DNA of 64,000 bases from Leifsonia shinshuensis (GCF_014217625.1 NZ_CP043641.1:3038001-3102000); one strand, 5' to 3'. Numbered from the stretch's first letter, positions 48,090-57,148 are shown. Program-made: numbers and translations. The notes: generated by a model from the letters alone, not told the origin.

Positions 48090-49234
48090 TCGGGTTCTCC
48101 TTCGATGGGGGCCGCTGACGCGGCACTGACAGGGTAGAGGCTCGCGGTGGCGGGCCCGGTGGTCACGCTGACGTGACCGGCCAGCCGCCGGTCGAGAGCC
48201 GGGTCGCCGGTGTCGACCAGGAGCGGCCGGCCGGCGAGGTCGATGAGCTTCTGCTCGGTGGCGACCACGAGCAGGGGATCGGCGCCGAGCGCGGCGATCA
48301 CGCGCGCGGAGAGCTGCTGGTTGCCGCGGCCGAGCAGGAAGCCCTGTCCGCCGATCACGGTCACGACCGCCCGCGCGGCGTGGGCGCGGACGGCGTCGAA
48401 GGCCTGCTGCTCGGTGACGTCGCGGGCGAGAATGAGGCCGTCCTGGACGATGTCGACGCCGAGCGGGGAGGTGTCCAGCCCGAGTGCGCGGCCGAGCTCG
48501 ACCGTGGTGCCGCCGGGGCCGAGCAGGTAGCGCACGCCCGGGAGCATGCGGTCGGCGGCGCCCGCTGCGGCGCGGCGGACGGCCTCCCGGGCGCTCGTGG
48601 GCGTGGCGGCCTTGCGGGCCTGCGTGCGGCCGGCGGCGACGGGCACGGGGACGAGCGCGAACAGGCGCGGGTCGGGGCGGCCGCTGCGCAGGAGGTCCTC
48701 GTCGAGGTCGAGCACCTCGGCCTCGGCGGTGGGCAGCGGCGCGCGCATCCAGTCGGCGGCGAGGGCGCCCGCCGCGGCGGGGCCGACGGCGAAGCAGCCG
48801 GAGTACATCTTGACGCCGGCGGGGATGCCGAGGACGGCAGTGCCGGAGGAGTGCGGCAGGCCGCGGGCGACGTCCCGGGCGGTGCCGTCGCCGCCGGCGA
48901 ACAGGACCAGGGAGGCTCCGGCGGCGCGGAGTGCGGCGGCGGCGCGGGCGGTGTCGTCGGGGGTGGTAGCCGACGATGCCGGAGCATATGCCACCTGCGG
49001 CATAAGCCCGGCCTCCCGCACGACATCCTCCCCCAGTGCACCCGCCGCCGTCAGAACCGTGGCGCCTGGCCGGGCGGCAGCGAGCACGCGCAGCGCCTGT
49101 GCCGCCCGGTCTCCGGCGCGGCGACGGCCGCCGCGGCGCAGCGCCTCACGCTGCACCGCGACGCCGTCGCTGCCGGCGAGGCCCGCCGGCCCGCCGACGC
49201 CCGCGACCGGGTTCACGATCAGGCCGATCGTCAC
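48080..49234 (-). CDS. AcoX/ATP-NAD-kinase-like protein
   Basis: 384-residue protein of the NAD-kinase superfamily, closest to AcoX of acetoin-catabolism clusters. It begins TIGLIVNPVAGVGGPAGLAG and carries the phosphate-binding motif AGGDGTARD (113-121). The C-terminal part contains VTVIGGQGFLLGRGNQQLS and VATEQKLIDLAG. The GTG start at 49234 overlaps the gcvPB stop. AcoX function is unresolved. Phosphorylating NAD, or a related small substrate needed by the neighbouring SDR, is a plausible role. Confidence 0.82.
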   Translation of the reverse strand: MTIGLIVNPVAGVGGPAGLAGSDGVAVQREALRRGGRRRAGDRAAQALRVLAAARPGATVLTAAGALGEDVVREAGLMPQVAYAPASSATTPDDTARAAAALRAAGASLVLFAGGDGTARDVARGLPHSSGTAVLGIPAGVKMYSGCFAVGPAAAGALAADWMRAPLPTAEAEVLDLDEDLLRSGRPDPRLFALVPVPVAAGRTQARKAATPTSAREAVRRAAAGAADRMLPGVRYLLGPGGTTVELGRALGLDTSPLGVDIVQDGLILARDVTEQQAFDAVRAHAARAVVTVIGGQGFLLGRGNQQLSARVIAALGADPLLVVATEQKLIDLAGRPLLVDTGDPALDRRLAGHVSVTTGPATASLYPVSAASAAPIEGEPECV

Positions 49235-50841
49235 ACGACCGCTTCTTCCAGCACAGCGGCTGCGGGTGCGGATACGCCCTCCCCGAAGTGCTTCCGCCGG
49301 TACGCGCGCCACGTGACGGCCCAGCGCTCCGGGTCGTCCAGGTCGTCGTGGTGCGTGTGGTGGACGGTCTGGTTGTGCGGAGCCGTCCGGACGACCTCCG
49401 GGGTCTCCCGCGCCTCGCGCGCGACCTCGGCGAGCACGCGCGCGTACTCCTCCAGCTCGGCCTTCGAGTACGACTCGGTCGGCTCCAGGGTGAACGGCTG
49501 CGGAACCACATACGGGTGGTGGCTGGTCCAGTAGTGCATACCGAAGTCGCTCGCCCGGATGCCGATCTCCTCCGAGCTGATGCCGGTCTCCTCGAACAAC
49601 TCCTGCCACGAGTAGCGCACCTGCTCGATGCGCCGGCGGCCGGTCGCGTACGGAGCGCTGGCGCCGGGGATGTCGAGGACGAGCTTCATCAGGTAGTTGT
49701 TGTTCAGCACCGCCGTCTCGGCCACGGCGCGGAGGCCGGGGGCGCCGAGCGCGCGGATCCACGCGTAGGTGCGGACGATGTTCGGGATGACGCCGTAGAA
49801 GGGTGCGACCGAGCCGATCGACTGCGGCCGATCCGCGTCGAGCACGTACTGGTCGCCGACCTTCTCCACCACGGGGCCCGGCAGGAACGGGGCCAGGGCC
49901 TCCGACACCGCGTTGGCGCCGGAGCCGGGGCCGCCGCAGCCGTGCGGGGTGCCGAACGTCTTGTGCAGGTTGAAGTGGCACACGTCGAACCCGGCGTCGC
50001 GGGCGCGGGTGATGCCGAGGATGCCGTTCGCGTTCGCCTGGTCGTACGAGGCCAGCGCCCCGACCGAGTGCGCCAGCTCCACCCACTCGCGGATGCGCGG
50101 GTTGTAGATGCCGGTGTCCTCCGGGTTGGTGACCATGATCGCGGCCGTGCGCTCGGAGAGGGCCGCACGCAGCGCCTCCACGTCGGGGTAGCCGTCGGCG
50201 TCCGGGAAGATCGTGATCACCTTGTACCCGGCCATCTTCGCGGCGGCGGCGTTCGACGGGTGCGAGAAGATCGTGGTGATGACTTCGTCGCGCTGCTCGG
50301 CCTCGCCGCGGGAGGCGTGGTAGGCGCGGATCATCGAGATGTTCGCCCAGATCGCCTCCGAGCCGCCGCTGGTCTGCAGCGAGACCCGGCTCATGCCGGA
50401 GATCTCGGCGAGCATCCGCTCGGTGCGCCAGACGATCTCCAGGACGCCCTGCGCCGACTCAGGGTCCTGCAGGGGGTGGAGGTCGGTGAGGTCGGGTGTG
50501 CGGATGATCGTCTCGTTGACCTTCGGCGCGTACTTCATCGTGCAGGTGCCCTGGCCCACGTCGACGTTGAGGTCGGCGCCGAGGTTCTCCTGGCTGAGCC
50601 GGAGGTAGTGCTTGAGCACGCGCATCTGGCCGAGCTCGGGGAGCGCGGGCGCGGAGGCGCGGCGCAGGGAGGCCGGAAGCTCGGCGACCACGTCGCCGAC
50701 GGCGGCGCGCACGCCGTCCTCGGTGCGCGATGGGATGACGCCGCGCTCGCCTGGAGCGTGCAGCTCGAAGACGATCGGCTCGTCCCAGCGCGCCTGGTGG
50801 AACCGGCGCAGCGGGGGCTTGGGGGCGATGGGGAGAGTCAT
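49231..50841 (-). CDS. gcvPB: Glycine dehydrogenase (decarboxylating), subunit 2 (P protein)
   Basis: 536-residue PLP-dependent subunit of the split glycine decarboxylase. The PLP lysine is K294 in NLHKTFGTPHG, and the glycine-rich loop GCGGPGSG follows. With GcvPA it removes CO2 from glycine and passes the aminomethyl group to a lipoylated H protein. No gcvH or gcvT is in the window. The start is ATG 50841 (MTLPIAPKPPLRRF), overlapping the gcvPA stop; upstream in-frame sequence is antisense noise. The coupling to a beta-galactosidase gene is unusual. Confidence 0.93.
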   Translation of the reverse strand: MTLPIAPKPPLRRFHQARWDEPIVFELHAPGERGVIPSRTEDGVRAAVGDVVAELPASLRRASAPALPELGQMRVLKHYLRLSQENLGADLNVDVGQGTCTMKYAPKVNETIIRTPDLTDLHPLQDPESAQGVLEIVWRTERMLAEISGMSRVSLQTSGGSEAIWANISMIRAYHASRGEAEQRDEVITTIFSHPSNAAAAKMAGYKVITIFPDADGYPDVEALRAALSERTAAIMVTNPEDTGIYNPRIREWVELAHSVGALASYDQANANGILGITRARDAGFDVCHFNLHKTFGTPHGCGGPGSGANAVSEALAPFLPGPVVEKVGDQYVLDADRPQSIGSVAPFYGVIPNIVRTYAWIRALGAPGLRAVAETAVLNNNYLMKLVLDIPGASAPYATGRRRIEQVRYSWQELFEETGISSEEIGIRASDFGMHYWTSHHPYVVPQPFTLEPTESYSKAELEEYARVLAEVAREARETPEVVRTAPHNQTVHHTHHDDLDDPERWAVTWRAYRRKHFGEGVSAPAAAVLEEAVV

Positions 50842-52214
50842 CGTGCGTTCTCCTTCAGGGCGGCGCCGAACGCGGCGGCCAGGTCGTCGATGTCGGTCTG
50901 GGTGTTCTGCTCGGTGACGCATACCAGGAGACGCATGTCATCCAGGGCGAGGCCGGGCTCGAAGCCGCGGGCGCGCAGGGCGGCCACGATCTCGGGGGCG
51001 GTGAGCGCGGCGTCGCGGAGGTCGAGGACGAACTCGCGGAAGTGGATGGCGCCGTCGGCGGCCTCCACCCCGGGCAGCGCGGTGAGCGCCTGGCGGGCAT
51101 ATGTCGTTCTCGACATGAGCGTGTCGCCGAGCTCGGCCATCCCCTGCGGGCCCATCAGCGAGAGGTACACGCCGGCGGCGATGCCCCACAGGGCGGCGGC
51201 CGTGCCGACCCACTCCTTACCCTCCTCGCGGACGGCGAAGGAGGTGCGGTCGTAGGCGACATCGCCGAAGCCGTACTCGCCGGGGACGTCGGTGGACTCC
51301 AGCCCGAACAGCCGCGACGGCATCTCCATCACGAACCGGGTGTCGTCACGCACGGCGATGAAGCCGCCGTGCGCGCCGCCGAACCAGGGGTGGAGGCCGA
51401 GCGACTGGATGTCGCCGTGGACGATGTCCGCGCCGAGGTCGGACGGAGAGGCGAGCACGCCGAGGCCGATCGGGTCGGTGCCGGCGACGAGGAGCGCGCC
51501 CATCTCGTGCGCGGCGGCAGCGAGCTCGGCGACCGCTGTCTCGAGCGCGCCGTGGAAACTGGGCGTCTCGACCCAGACGGCCGCCGTGTCCGCGCCGATG
51601 AGGGCGGAGGCGGCGGCCACGTCGGCGACGCCGTCGACGGTCGGGACGACGGTGAGGTCCGCGACCGGCAGCAGGTAGTCGCGCACCTTGGACAGCTTGT
51701 CCGGGTGCGCGTCGCTGACCAGCAGGATGCCGCGGCGCCCGGTGATGCGGGTGGCCATGGCCAGCGCGGTCGCGGCGGCCTGGTAACCGTCATAGGTGGG
51801 TACGTTCACCACGTCGAGGTTCAGCAGCTCGCCCATCAGCGACTGGTACTGGAACAGCGCCTGGAAGCGGCCGTGGTCCTCGTACGGCTCGCCCGCGTAC
51901 GCGGTGAGGAACTCGCTCCGGTTGATGACCTCGTCCACGACGGCGGGCACCGCGTGGTTGTACGTGCCGGCCCCGAGGAAGAGCCGGCCGGGTTCCATCG
52001 CGCGGTTGCGGCGCAGCAGCCCGCCGACGTGGCGGACCAGGTCCTGCTCGGCGATCAGCGGCTCCGGCAGGTCGAGGTCGCGTCCGAGCCGCAGGTCGGC
52101 GGGGACGTCGGCGTAGAACTCCTCGACGGAGGATGCGCCGACCGCGTCGAGCATGGCCTGCCGCGACTCGGGCGCCGTGTTCGGCACGTAGGGATGGACG
52201 AAGGGGTGGGTCAT
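50838..52214 (-). CDS. gcvPA: Glycine dehydrogenase (decarboxylating), subunit 1 (P protein)
   Basis: 458-residue N-terminal half of the split P protein. The opening THPFVHPYVPNTAPESRQAML and the segment FLGAGTYNHAVPAVVDEVI are characteristic, as are YQAAATALAMA and HGDIQSLGLHPWFGGAHGGFIAV. It pairs with GcvPB as alpha2beta2. ATG 52214 overlaps the stop of the beta-galactosidase gene by 4 nt, and its own stop overlaps gcvPB, so translation of all three is coupled. Confidence 0.94.
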   Translation of the reverse strand: MTHPFVHPYVPNTAPESRQAMLDAVGASSVEEFYADVPADLRLGRDLDLPEPLIAEQDLVRHVGGLLRRNRAMEPGRLFLGAGTYNHAVPAVVDEVINRSEFLTAYAGEPYEDHGRFQALFQYQSLMGELLNLDVVNVPTYDGYQAAATALAMATRITGRRGILLVSDAHPDKLSKVRDYLLPVADLTVVPTVDGVADVAAASALIGADTAAVWVETPSFHGALETAVAELAAAAHEMGALLVAGTDPIGLGVLASPSDLGADIVHGDIQSLGLHPWFGGAHGGFIAVRDDTRFVMEMPSRLFGLESTDVPGEYGFGDVAYDRTSFAVREEGKEWVGTAAALWGIAAGVYLSLMGPQGMAELGDTLMSRTTYARQALTALPGVEAADGAIHFREFVLDLRDAALTAPEIVAALRARGFEPGLALDDMRLLVCVTEQNTQTDIDDLAAAFGAALKENAR

Positions 52215-54253
52215 GCTTGCCTCTCGCTGTCGGTACGGGTCGGGTGCTGGATCACGGCGACGCCGAACGCGTCGAGCGGCAGTCCGTCGCCGGCGGCCGC
52301 GCCGGTGAGCAGGTCGGTTCCGCCCGGGATGCGCGGCGCGGTCCGCGCCTCCCGGCCGTGGTTGAGCACGAAGGTGAAGTCGGTGGTGCCGTCGGTGCGG
52401 GTGACGACCTCCAGCGCGGTGTCGGGCTCGCGGGCCGCGACGCCGGCGGCGGCGAACACCTCGGCGAGCACGGCGCGCATCCCTGCCTCGTCCAGGCCGG
52501 CGGCCAGGTACCAGGCGGCGCCGTCGCCGTGCGCGCGGCGGGTGAGGGCCGGGAGGCCGGCGAGGTCGCCGTCCGCGAAGCGCGCGAGCGTGTCGGTGCC
52601 CGCAGCGGCCTTGACCCACTCGCCCCAGACCCGGGTGGAGTGGACGACGCCGCCGAGCTCGACGGTCCGGTGGCCTCCATCGGGCAGCGGCCACCACTCG
52701 TCCACCTCGACGCCGAGGAGGTCGCGCAGCGGTCCGGGGGCGCCGCCCGGGTGCACCTGCTCGCGGTGGTCGACCACGCCGGAGAACGGGCCGACGACGA
52801 CATGGCCGCCCGCGGCGGCGAACGCGGTCAGCGCCGCCGCCTGCTCGGCGGTCGTCGCGTACAGGTTGGGGACGAGCACCACCCGGTGCGAGCCGAACGG
52901 CCCGGCCGCGCGGGCGACGTCGACGGGCTGGCCCAGTGCGTACGCCGCGGCGTGCCAGGCGCGCGCCTCGGTCAACCAGTCCAGCCGCTGCGACGGCATC
53001 GACTCGGTCTGCGTCACACCCCACCACGCGTCCCAGTCGGCGACCAGCGCGACCGAGGCGCGCACCCGGGTGCCGCGCACGGCCTCCAGCTTCTTCAGCT
53101 CCGCGCCGAGCGCCTTCGACTCCTGGTAGCTGCGGCTGCGCTCACCGCGGTGGCCGAGCATCGCCGAGTGGAACTTCTCCGGCCCGAACTTCGCCTGCCG
53201 CCACTGGAAGAACATCACGCCGTCCGAACCGTGCGCGACCGCCTGGAGGCTGCCGAGCCGCAGCTGGCCGGGAGCCTTGGGCACGTTGACGTCGCGCCAG
53301 CTCACCGCGCTCGGCGCCTGCTCCAGCAGCAGCCAGGGCCGGCCGTCCTTGAGACTGCGCATCAGCCCGTAGTTGAGTGCGGCGCCGACGTGTGCGTGCG
53401 GGTCGGCGGGGTCGGGATAGGCGTCGTCGGTGACCAGGTCCTCGGCGTCGGCGAAGTCCCAGTAGTCGAGCTCGCGGAACAGGCTCATGAAGTTGGTGGT
53501 CACCGCGACCTCGGGTGTGACCTCCCGCAGCACGTCGACCTCGGACTGGAAGAGCTCCAGGAGGGCGTCGGAGGAGAACCGCTCGAAGTCCACGACCTGC
53601 GCCGGGTTGATCGGCCCGGTCGCGGTGCGCGGCGGCTCGATCTGGTCGAAGCCGAGGTAGTGCTGGCCCCAGCAGCTCGTTCCCCAGGCCTCGTTGAGGC
53701 CGTCGATGTCGACGTAGCGGGCCTCCAGCCAGCGGCGGAAGTGCCGGGCGGACTCCGGGCACCAGCAGCGGGCGACGTGGTCGCCGTACTCGTTGGAGAC
53801 GTGCCAGAGCGCGAGCGCCGGGTGCTCGCCGTAGCGTTCGGCGAGAGCGCGGGTGAGCCGGAGGGCGGCCTCCCGGAACAGCGGAGAACTGGGGCAGTAC
53901 GACTGCCGTGACCCGAACTCCAGACGCACGCCGTCGGCGTTCCAGGGCAGGACCTCGGGATGCTCGCGCACGAGCCAGGCCGGGGGAGTCGCCGTCGCGG
54001 TGGCCAGGTCGACCTTGATCCCGTTCGCCCAGAGGAGGTCGATGATCCGGTCGAGACCGTCGAAGTCCCAGCGCCCGGGCTCCGGCTCGAGCAGGGGCCA
54101 GGAGAACACCGGCAGCGTGACGATGTTGACGCCCGCCTCCACCATCAGGCGCACGTCCTCGGCCCAGACGTCTTCCGTCCACTGGTCGGGGTTGTAGTCG
54201 CCGCCGTAGGCGAGTGCGTCGAGCCGGATGCTCCGGGGCGCGGGGATCGTCAT
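52211..54253 (-). CDS. Beta-galactosidase, glycoside hydrolase family 42
   Basis: 680-residue enzyme. The TIM-barrel domain begins YGGDYNPDQW. The acid/base is Glu155 (HVSNEYGDH), and the nucleophile is Glu311 (LLLEQAPS). A trimerisation-type domain (about 395-600) and a small C-terminal beta domain follow, the usual GH42 plan. There is no signal peptide, so it acts on imported galacto-oligosaccharides. First gene of the operon continuing into gcvPA, behind the palindromic operator at 54305-54323. Confidence 0.94.
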   Translation of the reverse strand: MTIPAPRSIRLDALAYGGDYNPDQWTEDVWAEDVRLMVEAGVNIVTLPVFSWPLLEPEPGRWDFDGLDRIIDLLWANGIKVDLATATATPPAWLVREHPEVLPWNADGVRLEFGSRQSYCPSSPLFREAALRLTRALAERYGEHPALALWHVSNEYGDHVARCWCPESARHFRRWLEARYVDIDGLNEAWGTSCWGQHYLGFDQIEPPRTATGPINPAQVVDFERFSSDALLELFQSEVDVLREVTPEVAVTTNFMSLFRELDYWDFADAEDLVTDDAYPDPADPHAHVGAALNYGLMRSLKDGRPWLLLEQAPSAVSWRDVNVPKAPGQLRLGSLQAVAHGSDGVMFFQWRQAKFGPEKFHSAMLGHRGERSRSYQESKALGAELKKLEAVRGTRVRASVALVADWDAWWGVTQTESMPSQRLDWLTEARAWHAAAYALGQPVDVARAAGPFGSHRVVLVPNLYATTAEQAAALTAFAAAGGHVVVGPFSGVVDHREQVHPGGAPGPLRDLLGVEVDEWWPLPDGGHRTVELGGVVHSTRVWGEWVKAAAGTDTLARFADGDLAGLPALTRRAHGDGAAWYLAAGLDEAGMRAVLAEVFAAAGVAAREPDTALEVVTRTDGTTDFTFVLNHGREARTAPRIPGGTDLLTGAAAGDGLPLDAFGVAVIQHPTRTDSERQA

Positions 54254-54304
54254 CGGTCTCCTCGTACGTGTCTGTGGTCAACTTCTTGTGTCGAGAACGT
54301 GTCG

Positions 54305-54323
54305 ACTGTATTCTGTATACAGT
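54305..54323. promoter_or_regulatory. Palindromic operator between beta-galactosidase and GntR genes
   Basis: ACTGTAT (54305-54311) and ATACAGT (54317-54323) form a perfect inverted repeat. Overlapping it, CTGTATACAG (54313-54322) is a second perfect palindrome of the GT-N-AC type bound by GntR/FCD regulators. It lies in the 140-bp divergent region. It is closer to the expected beta-galactosidase promoter than to that of the regulator gene. Confidence 0.65.
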
Positions 54324-54393
54324 AACGCTAAAGGGATCGAAGCGACGGGTCAACCCCTAAGCTGGCGACCACGAGTCCGGCCGGGAGGGTCAC

Positions 54394-55053
54394 ATGGCTA
54401 TCGAGCGCAAGAACCTGCGTTCACAGGTGCGCGAGGAGCTTCTCGCCCGGATGCGCGCCGGCGAGGTCCGCCCGGGGGAGAGCATCAACGAGGTCCAGCT
54501 CGCCGCCGAGCTCGGCGTCTCGCGCACGCCGCTGCGGGAAGCCCTCATCGCCCTGGAGAGCGAAGGCCAGATCGAGAGCGAGAACGGCAAGGGCTTCCGG
54601 TTCGTGCCGCTGAGCGCACAGGAGTTCGAGGACCTCTGCCCGATCATCGTCACCCTGGAGGGCCTGGCGCTCGACTTGTCCCCGGTGGACGAGCTCGCCG
54701 CCCTGGGTCAGCGCCTGGCCGCCCTCGCCGCTGCCTTCTCGGACGACGTCGCCCAGCACGCCGTCGTCAACCGCAAGGACGACGAGTGGCACAACCTCAT
54801 GCTGAGCGCCTGCCCGAACCGCAAGCTCCTGGAGCAGATCGCCCAGGTCCGCAGCGCCATCCACCGCTACGAGAGCCTCCTCGTCGGCGACGACGTGCTG
54901 GTGGAGCGCTCGGCCGAGGAGCACGCGGAGATCGCGCGCCACCTGGTCGAGCGCGACGTGCCGGCCGCGAAGGCCGCGCTGGCGGAGAACTGGACGAACG
55001 GGATGCGGCGGCTGCTCGCCGACGCCGGCATCAAGTGGGAGCGGCTGAGCTGA
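54394..55053 (+). CDS. GntR-family transcriptional regulator, FCD (FadR) subgroup
   Basis: 219-residue regulator. The winged-helix DNA-binding domain is at about 8-72 (VREELLARMRAGEVRPGESINEVQLAAELGVSRTPLREALIALESEGQ), and the helical FCD effector domain at about 80-210 with metal/ligand residues such as the His in DEWHNLML. ATG 54394 follows GGGAGGG. TAAGCT at 54358-54363 is a candidate -10. It diverges from the beta-galactosidase operon and is co-directional with the xylanase gene, so it most likely controls the operon by binding the operator between them. Confidence 0.88.
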   Translation: MAIERKNLRSQVREELLARMRAGEVRPGESINEVQLAAELGVSRTPLREALIALESEGQIESENGKGFRFVPLSAQEFEDLCPIIVTLEGLALDLSPVDELAALGQRLAALAAAFSDDVAQHAVVNRKDDEWHNLMLSACPNRKLLEQIAQVRSAIHRYESLLVGDDVLVERSAEEHAEIARHLVERDVPAAKAALAENWTNGMRRLLADAGIKWERLS

Positions 55054-55058
55054 CGCGC

Positions 55059-55095
55059 CACCGGTAGCGTCGCCGGGTCACCGGTAGCGTTGCCG
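55059..55095 (+). repeat. 17-bp direct repeat upstream of the xylanase gene
   Basis: CACCGGTAGCGTCGCCG (55059-55075) is repeated at 55079-55095 with one mismatch and a 20-bp period. Each copy contains TAGCGT; the second is correctly placed as a leaderless -10, so the promoter element itself seems duplicated. Confidence 0.7.
55085..55090 (+). promoter_or_regulatory. TAGNNT -10 element for leaderless transcription of the xylanase gene
   Basis: TAGCGT (55085-55090) ends 6 nt before ATG 55097, and there is no ribosome-binding site. An identical TAGCGT lies 20 bp upstream (55065-55070). Confidence 0.45.
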
Positions 55096-55096
55096 C

Positions 55097-56323
55097 ATGC
55101 AGGTCGCCACCGGTCCCACGTCAGCTCCCGCCCACCGCACCGGAAGCACGGTCGTCACCCTCGTCGGCCCCGACGGTTCGCCGCTCGCCGACACGGAGGT
55201 GACGGTCGAGCAGCGCTCGCACGCGTTCGGCTTCGGCAACATCGGTTTCGACTTCGTCGAGCACGGCACCGCGGACGCCGAGCCGTGGCTGCGGCTGTTC
55301 AACCAGGCGACCCTGCCGTTCTACTGGGGCACGTTCGAGCCGCAGCAGGGCAGGACACGAGCCGCACGCCTGCACGAGACCGCCGCCTGGCTGGTCGAGC
55401 AGGGGGTGCGGGTAAAGGGCCACCCGCTCGTCTGGCACACGGTCCAGCCCGACTGGCTGATGGAGGTCGGCGGCGACGACGAGGTCGAGCGCCTGCTCCG
55501 GGAGCACGTCCGAGACGTGGTCGCGGGCTTCGCCGACGTCATCCGGCTCTGGGACGCGATCAACGAGACCGTCATCATGCCGGTCTTCGACAACGGCGCC
55601 AACGCGATCACCCCGCTCGCCGCCGCCCGCGGCCGGCAGCACCTGATCCGGCTCGCCTTCGAGGAGGCGCGCGCCGCGAACCCGGACGCGACCCTCGTCA
55701 TCAACGACTTCGACCTCTCGCCGGACTACGAGAAGGTGATCGAGGAGGCGGTGGCCGGGGGAGTGCGCATCGATGCGATCGGCCTCCAGACCCACATGCA
55801 CCAGGGCTACCGCGGCGAGGAGGAGATCCTGTCGATCGTCGACCGTTTCGCCCGGTTCGGCCTCCCGCTGCAGCTGACCGAGACGACGTTCGTCTCCGGG
55901 CACCTGATGCCGGCCAAGATCGACGACCTGAACGACTATCAGGTCGCGTCGTGGCCGTCCACGCCCGAAGGCGAGGCCAGGCAGGCCGACGATTTGGAGC
56001 GTCACTACCGCTCACTGTTCGGGCATCCCGCGGTCGAGTCGATCACCTACTGGGGCTTCTCGGACGCCGGAGCCTGGCTCGGCGCGCCGTCCGGTCTCGT
56101 GCGCGCCGACGGCTCGCCGAAGCCGGGTTACGACGTGCTCGACCGGCTGATCCGGGACGAGTGGTGGACCGCACCGGCCCGCGTCCGCACGGACCACGCC
56201 GGGCGCGTCCGGGTGGAGGGCGTGGCCGGCGGCTACGCGGTCACGGCCGATGCCGCGACGGCGGCCTTCGAGGTGCGCCGCGGCGACGAGTCCGCGGTCC
56301 GCGTCACCCCGGCGACGCCCTGA
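55097..56323 (+). CDS. Endo-1,4-beta-xylanase, glycoside hydrolase family 10
   Basis: 408-residue enzyme. The acid/base Glu157 (LWDAINETV) and nucleophile Glu262 (QLTETTF) are in place, as are substrate-binding motifs KGHPLVWHT and QTHMHQGY. No signal peptide is present, so it acts inside the cell on imported xylo-oligosaccharides. An N-terminal beta strand region of about 45 residues and a C-terminal extension of about 60 residues flank the barrel. It is convergent with the sugar permease gene, with only 3 nt between stops. Confidence 0.9.
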   Translation: MQVATGPTSAPAHRTGSTVVTLVGPDGSPLADTEVTVEQRSHAFGFGNIGFDFVEHGTADAEPWLRLFNQATLPFYWGTFEPQQGRTRAARLHETAAWLVEQGVRVKGHPLVWHTVQPDWLMEVGGDDEVERLLREHVRDVVAGFADVIRLWDAINETVIMPVFDNGANAITPLAAARGRQHLIRLAFEEARAANPDATLVINDFDLSPDYEKVIEEAVAGGVRIDAIGLQTHMHQGYRGEEEILSIVDRFARFGLPLQLTETTFVSGHLMPAKIDDLNDYQVASWPSTPEGEARQADDLERHYRSLFGHPAVESITYWGFSDAGAWLGAPSGLVRADGSPKPGYDVLDRLIRDEWWTAPARVRTDHAGRVRVEGVAGGYAVTADAATAAFEVRRGDESAVRVTPATP

Positions 56324-56326
56324 CCC

Positions 56327-57148
56327 TCAGCCCTTCACGGCCCCGCCGAGCAGTCCCGACACGAACTGCCGCTGGAACAGCAGGAAGATCACCAGCAGCG
56401 GGAGCGTGGCCAGCAGCGAGCCCAGCATGAGCCCCGAGTAGTCGACGCGCGACAGCCCGATCATCGTGTTCAGGGCGACCGGGATCGTGTACTTGTCCTC
56501 CGTGTTGAGCATCAGCAGCGGCCAGATGAACGCGTTCCACTGGCTGACGAAGGTGTAGATGACGAGCGCCGCCAGCTGCGGCCGGGCGATGGGGAGGACT
56601 ACCCGGTAGAACGTGCGCAGCTCTCCGGCGCCGTCGATGCGGGCGGCCTCGACGATGGTGTCGGGGAAGTCGAGGAACGCCTGGCGCATCAGGAAGATCC
56701 CGAACGCGTTCGCCAGGAACGGCAGGATCACCGCCTGGTAGGTGTCGATCCAGCCGAGGCTCGCCATCATCTGGAACAGCGGGACGAGCAGCACCTGCAT
56801 CGGGATCATCATCGTCCCGAGCACGACGGCCAGGAGGAAGCCGCGGCCCCGGAACCGGAACTTCGCCAGCCCGTAGCCGGCGAGCACGCTCACGGCCGAG
56901 CTGAACACGGTGTAGATCACCGCGATCAGGAGGCTGTTCAGCATCACCTGCCCGAACCCGGTCTGCTCCTGCAGCCGGGCGAGGTTGGCCCAGAGCTGCC
57001 CGCCGGGAAGGATCGGCAGCGGCCGCGCGAACAGGTCGGCCGTGGTGTGCGTGGAGGCCGTCAGCATCCACAGGAACGGCACGACGCTCAGGATGGCGCC
57101 GCCGGCCAGCAGGACGTAGACGGGGACGTGGCGCAGGGCGCGGATCAC
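56327..57148 (-). CDS. Sugar ABC transporter permease (MalG-like)
   Basis: 273-residue permease with six membrane segments and the inner-loop motif EAARIDGAGELRTFYRVVLPIARP, which contacts the ATPase. The GTG start at 57148 overlaps the stop of the companion permease. It is the last gene of a binding protein-MalF-MalG operon; no ATPase is encoded, so a shared MsmK-type ATPase is expected. Confidence 0.9.
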   Translation of the reverse strand: MIRALRHVPVYVLLAGGAILSVVPFLWMLTASTHTTADLFARPLPILPGGQLWANLARLQEQTGFGQVMLNSLLIAVIYTVFSSAVSVLAGYGLAKFRFRGRGFLLAVVLGTMMIPMQVLLVPLFQMMASLGWIDTYQAVILPFLANAFGIFLMRQAFLDFPDTIVEAARIDGAGELRTFYRVVLPIARPQLAALVIYTFVSQWNAFIWPLLMLNTEDKYTIPVALNTMIGLSRVDYSGLMLGSLLATLPLLVIFLLFQRQFVSGLLGGAVKG

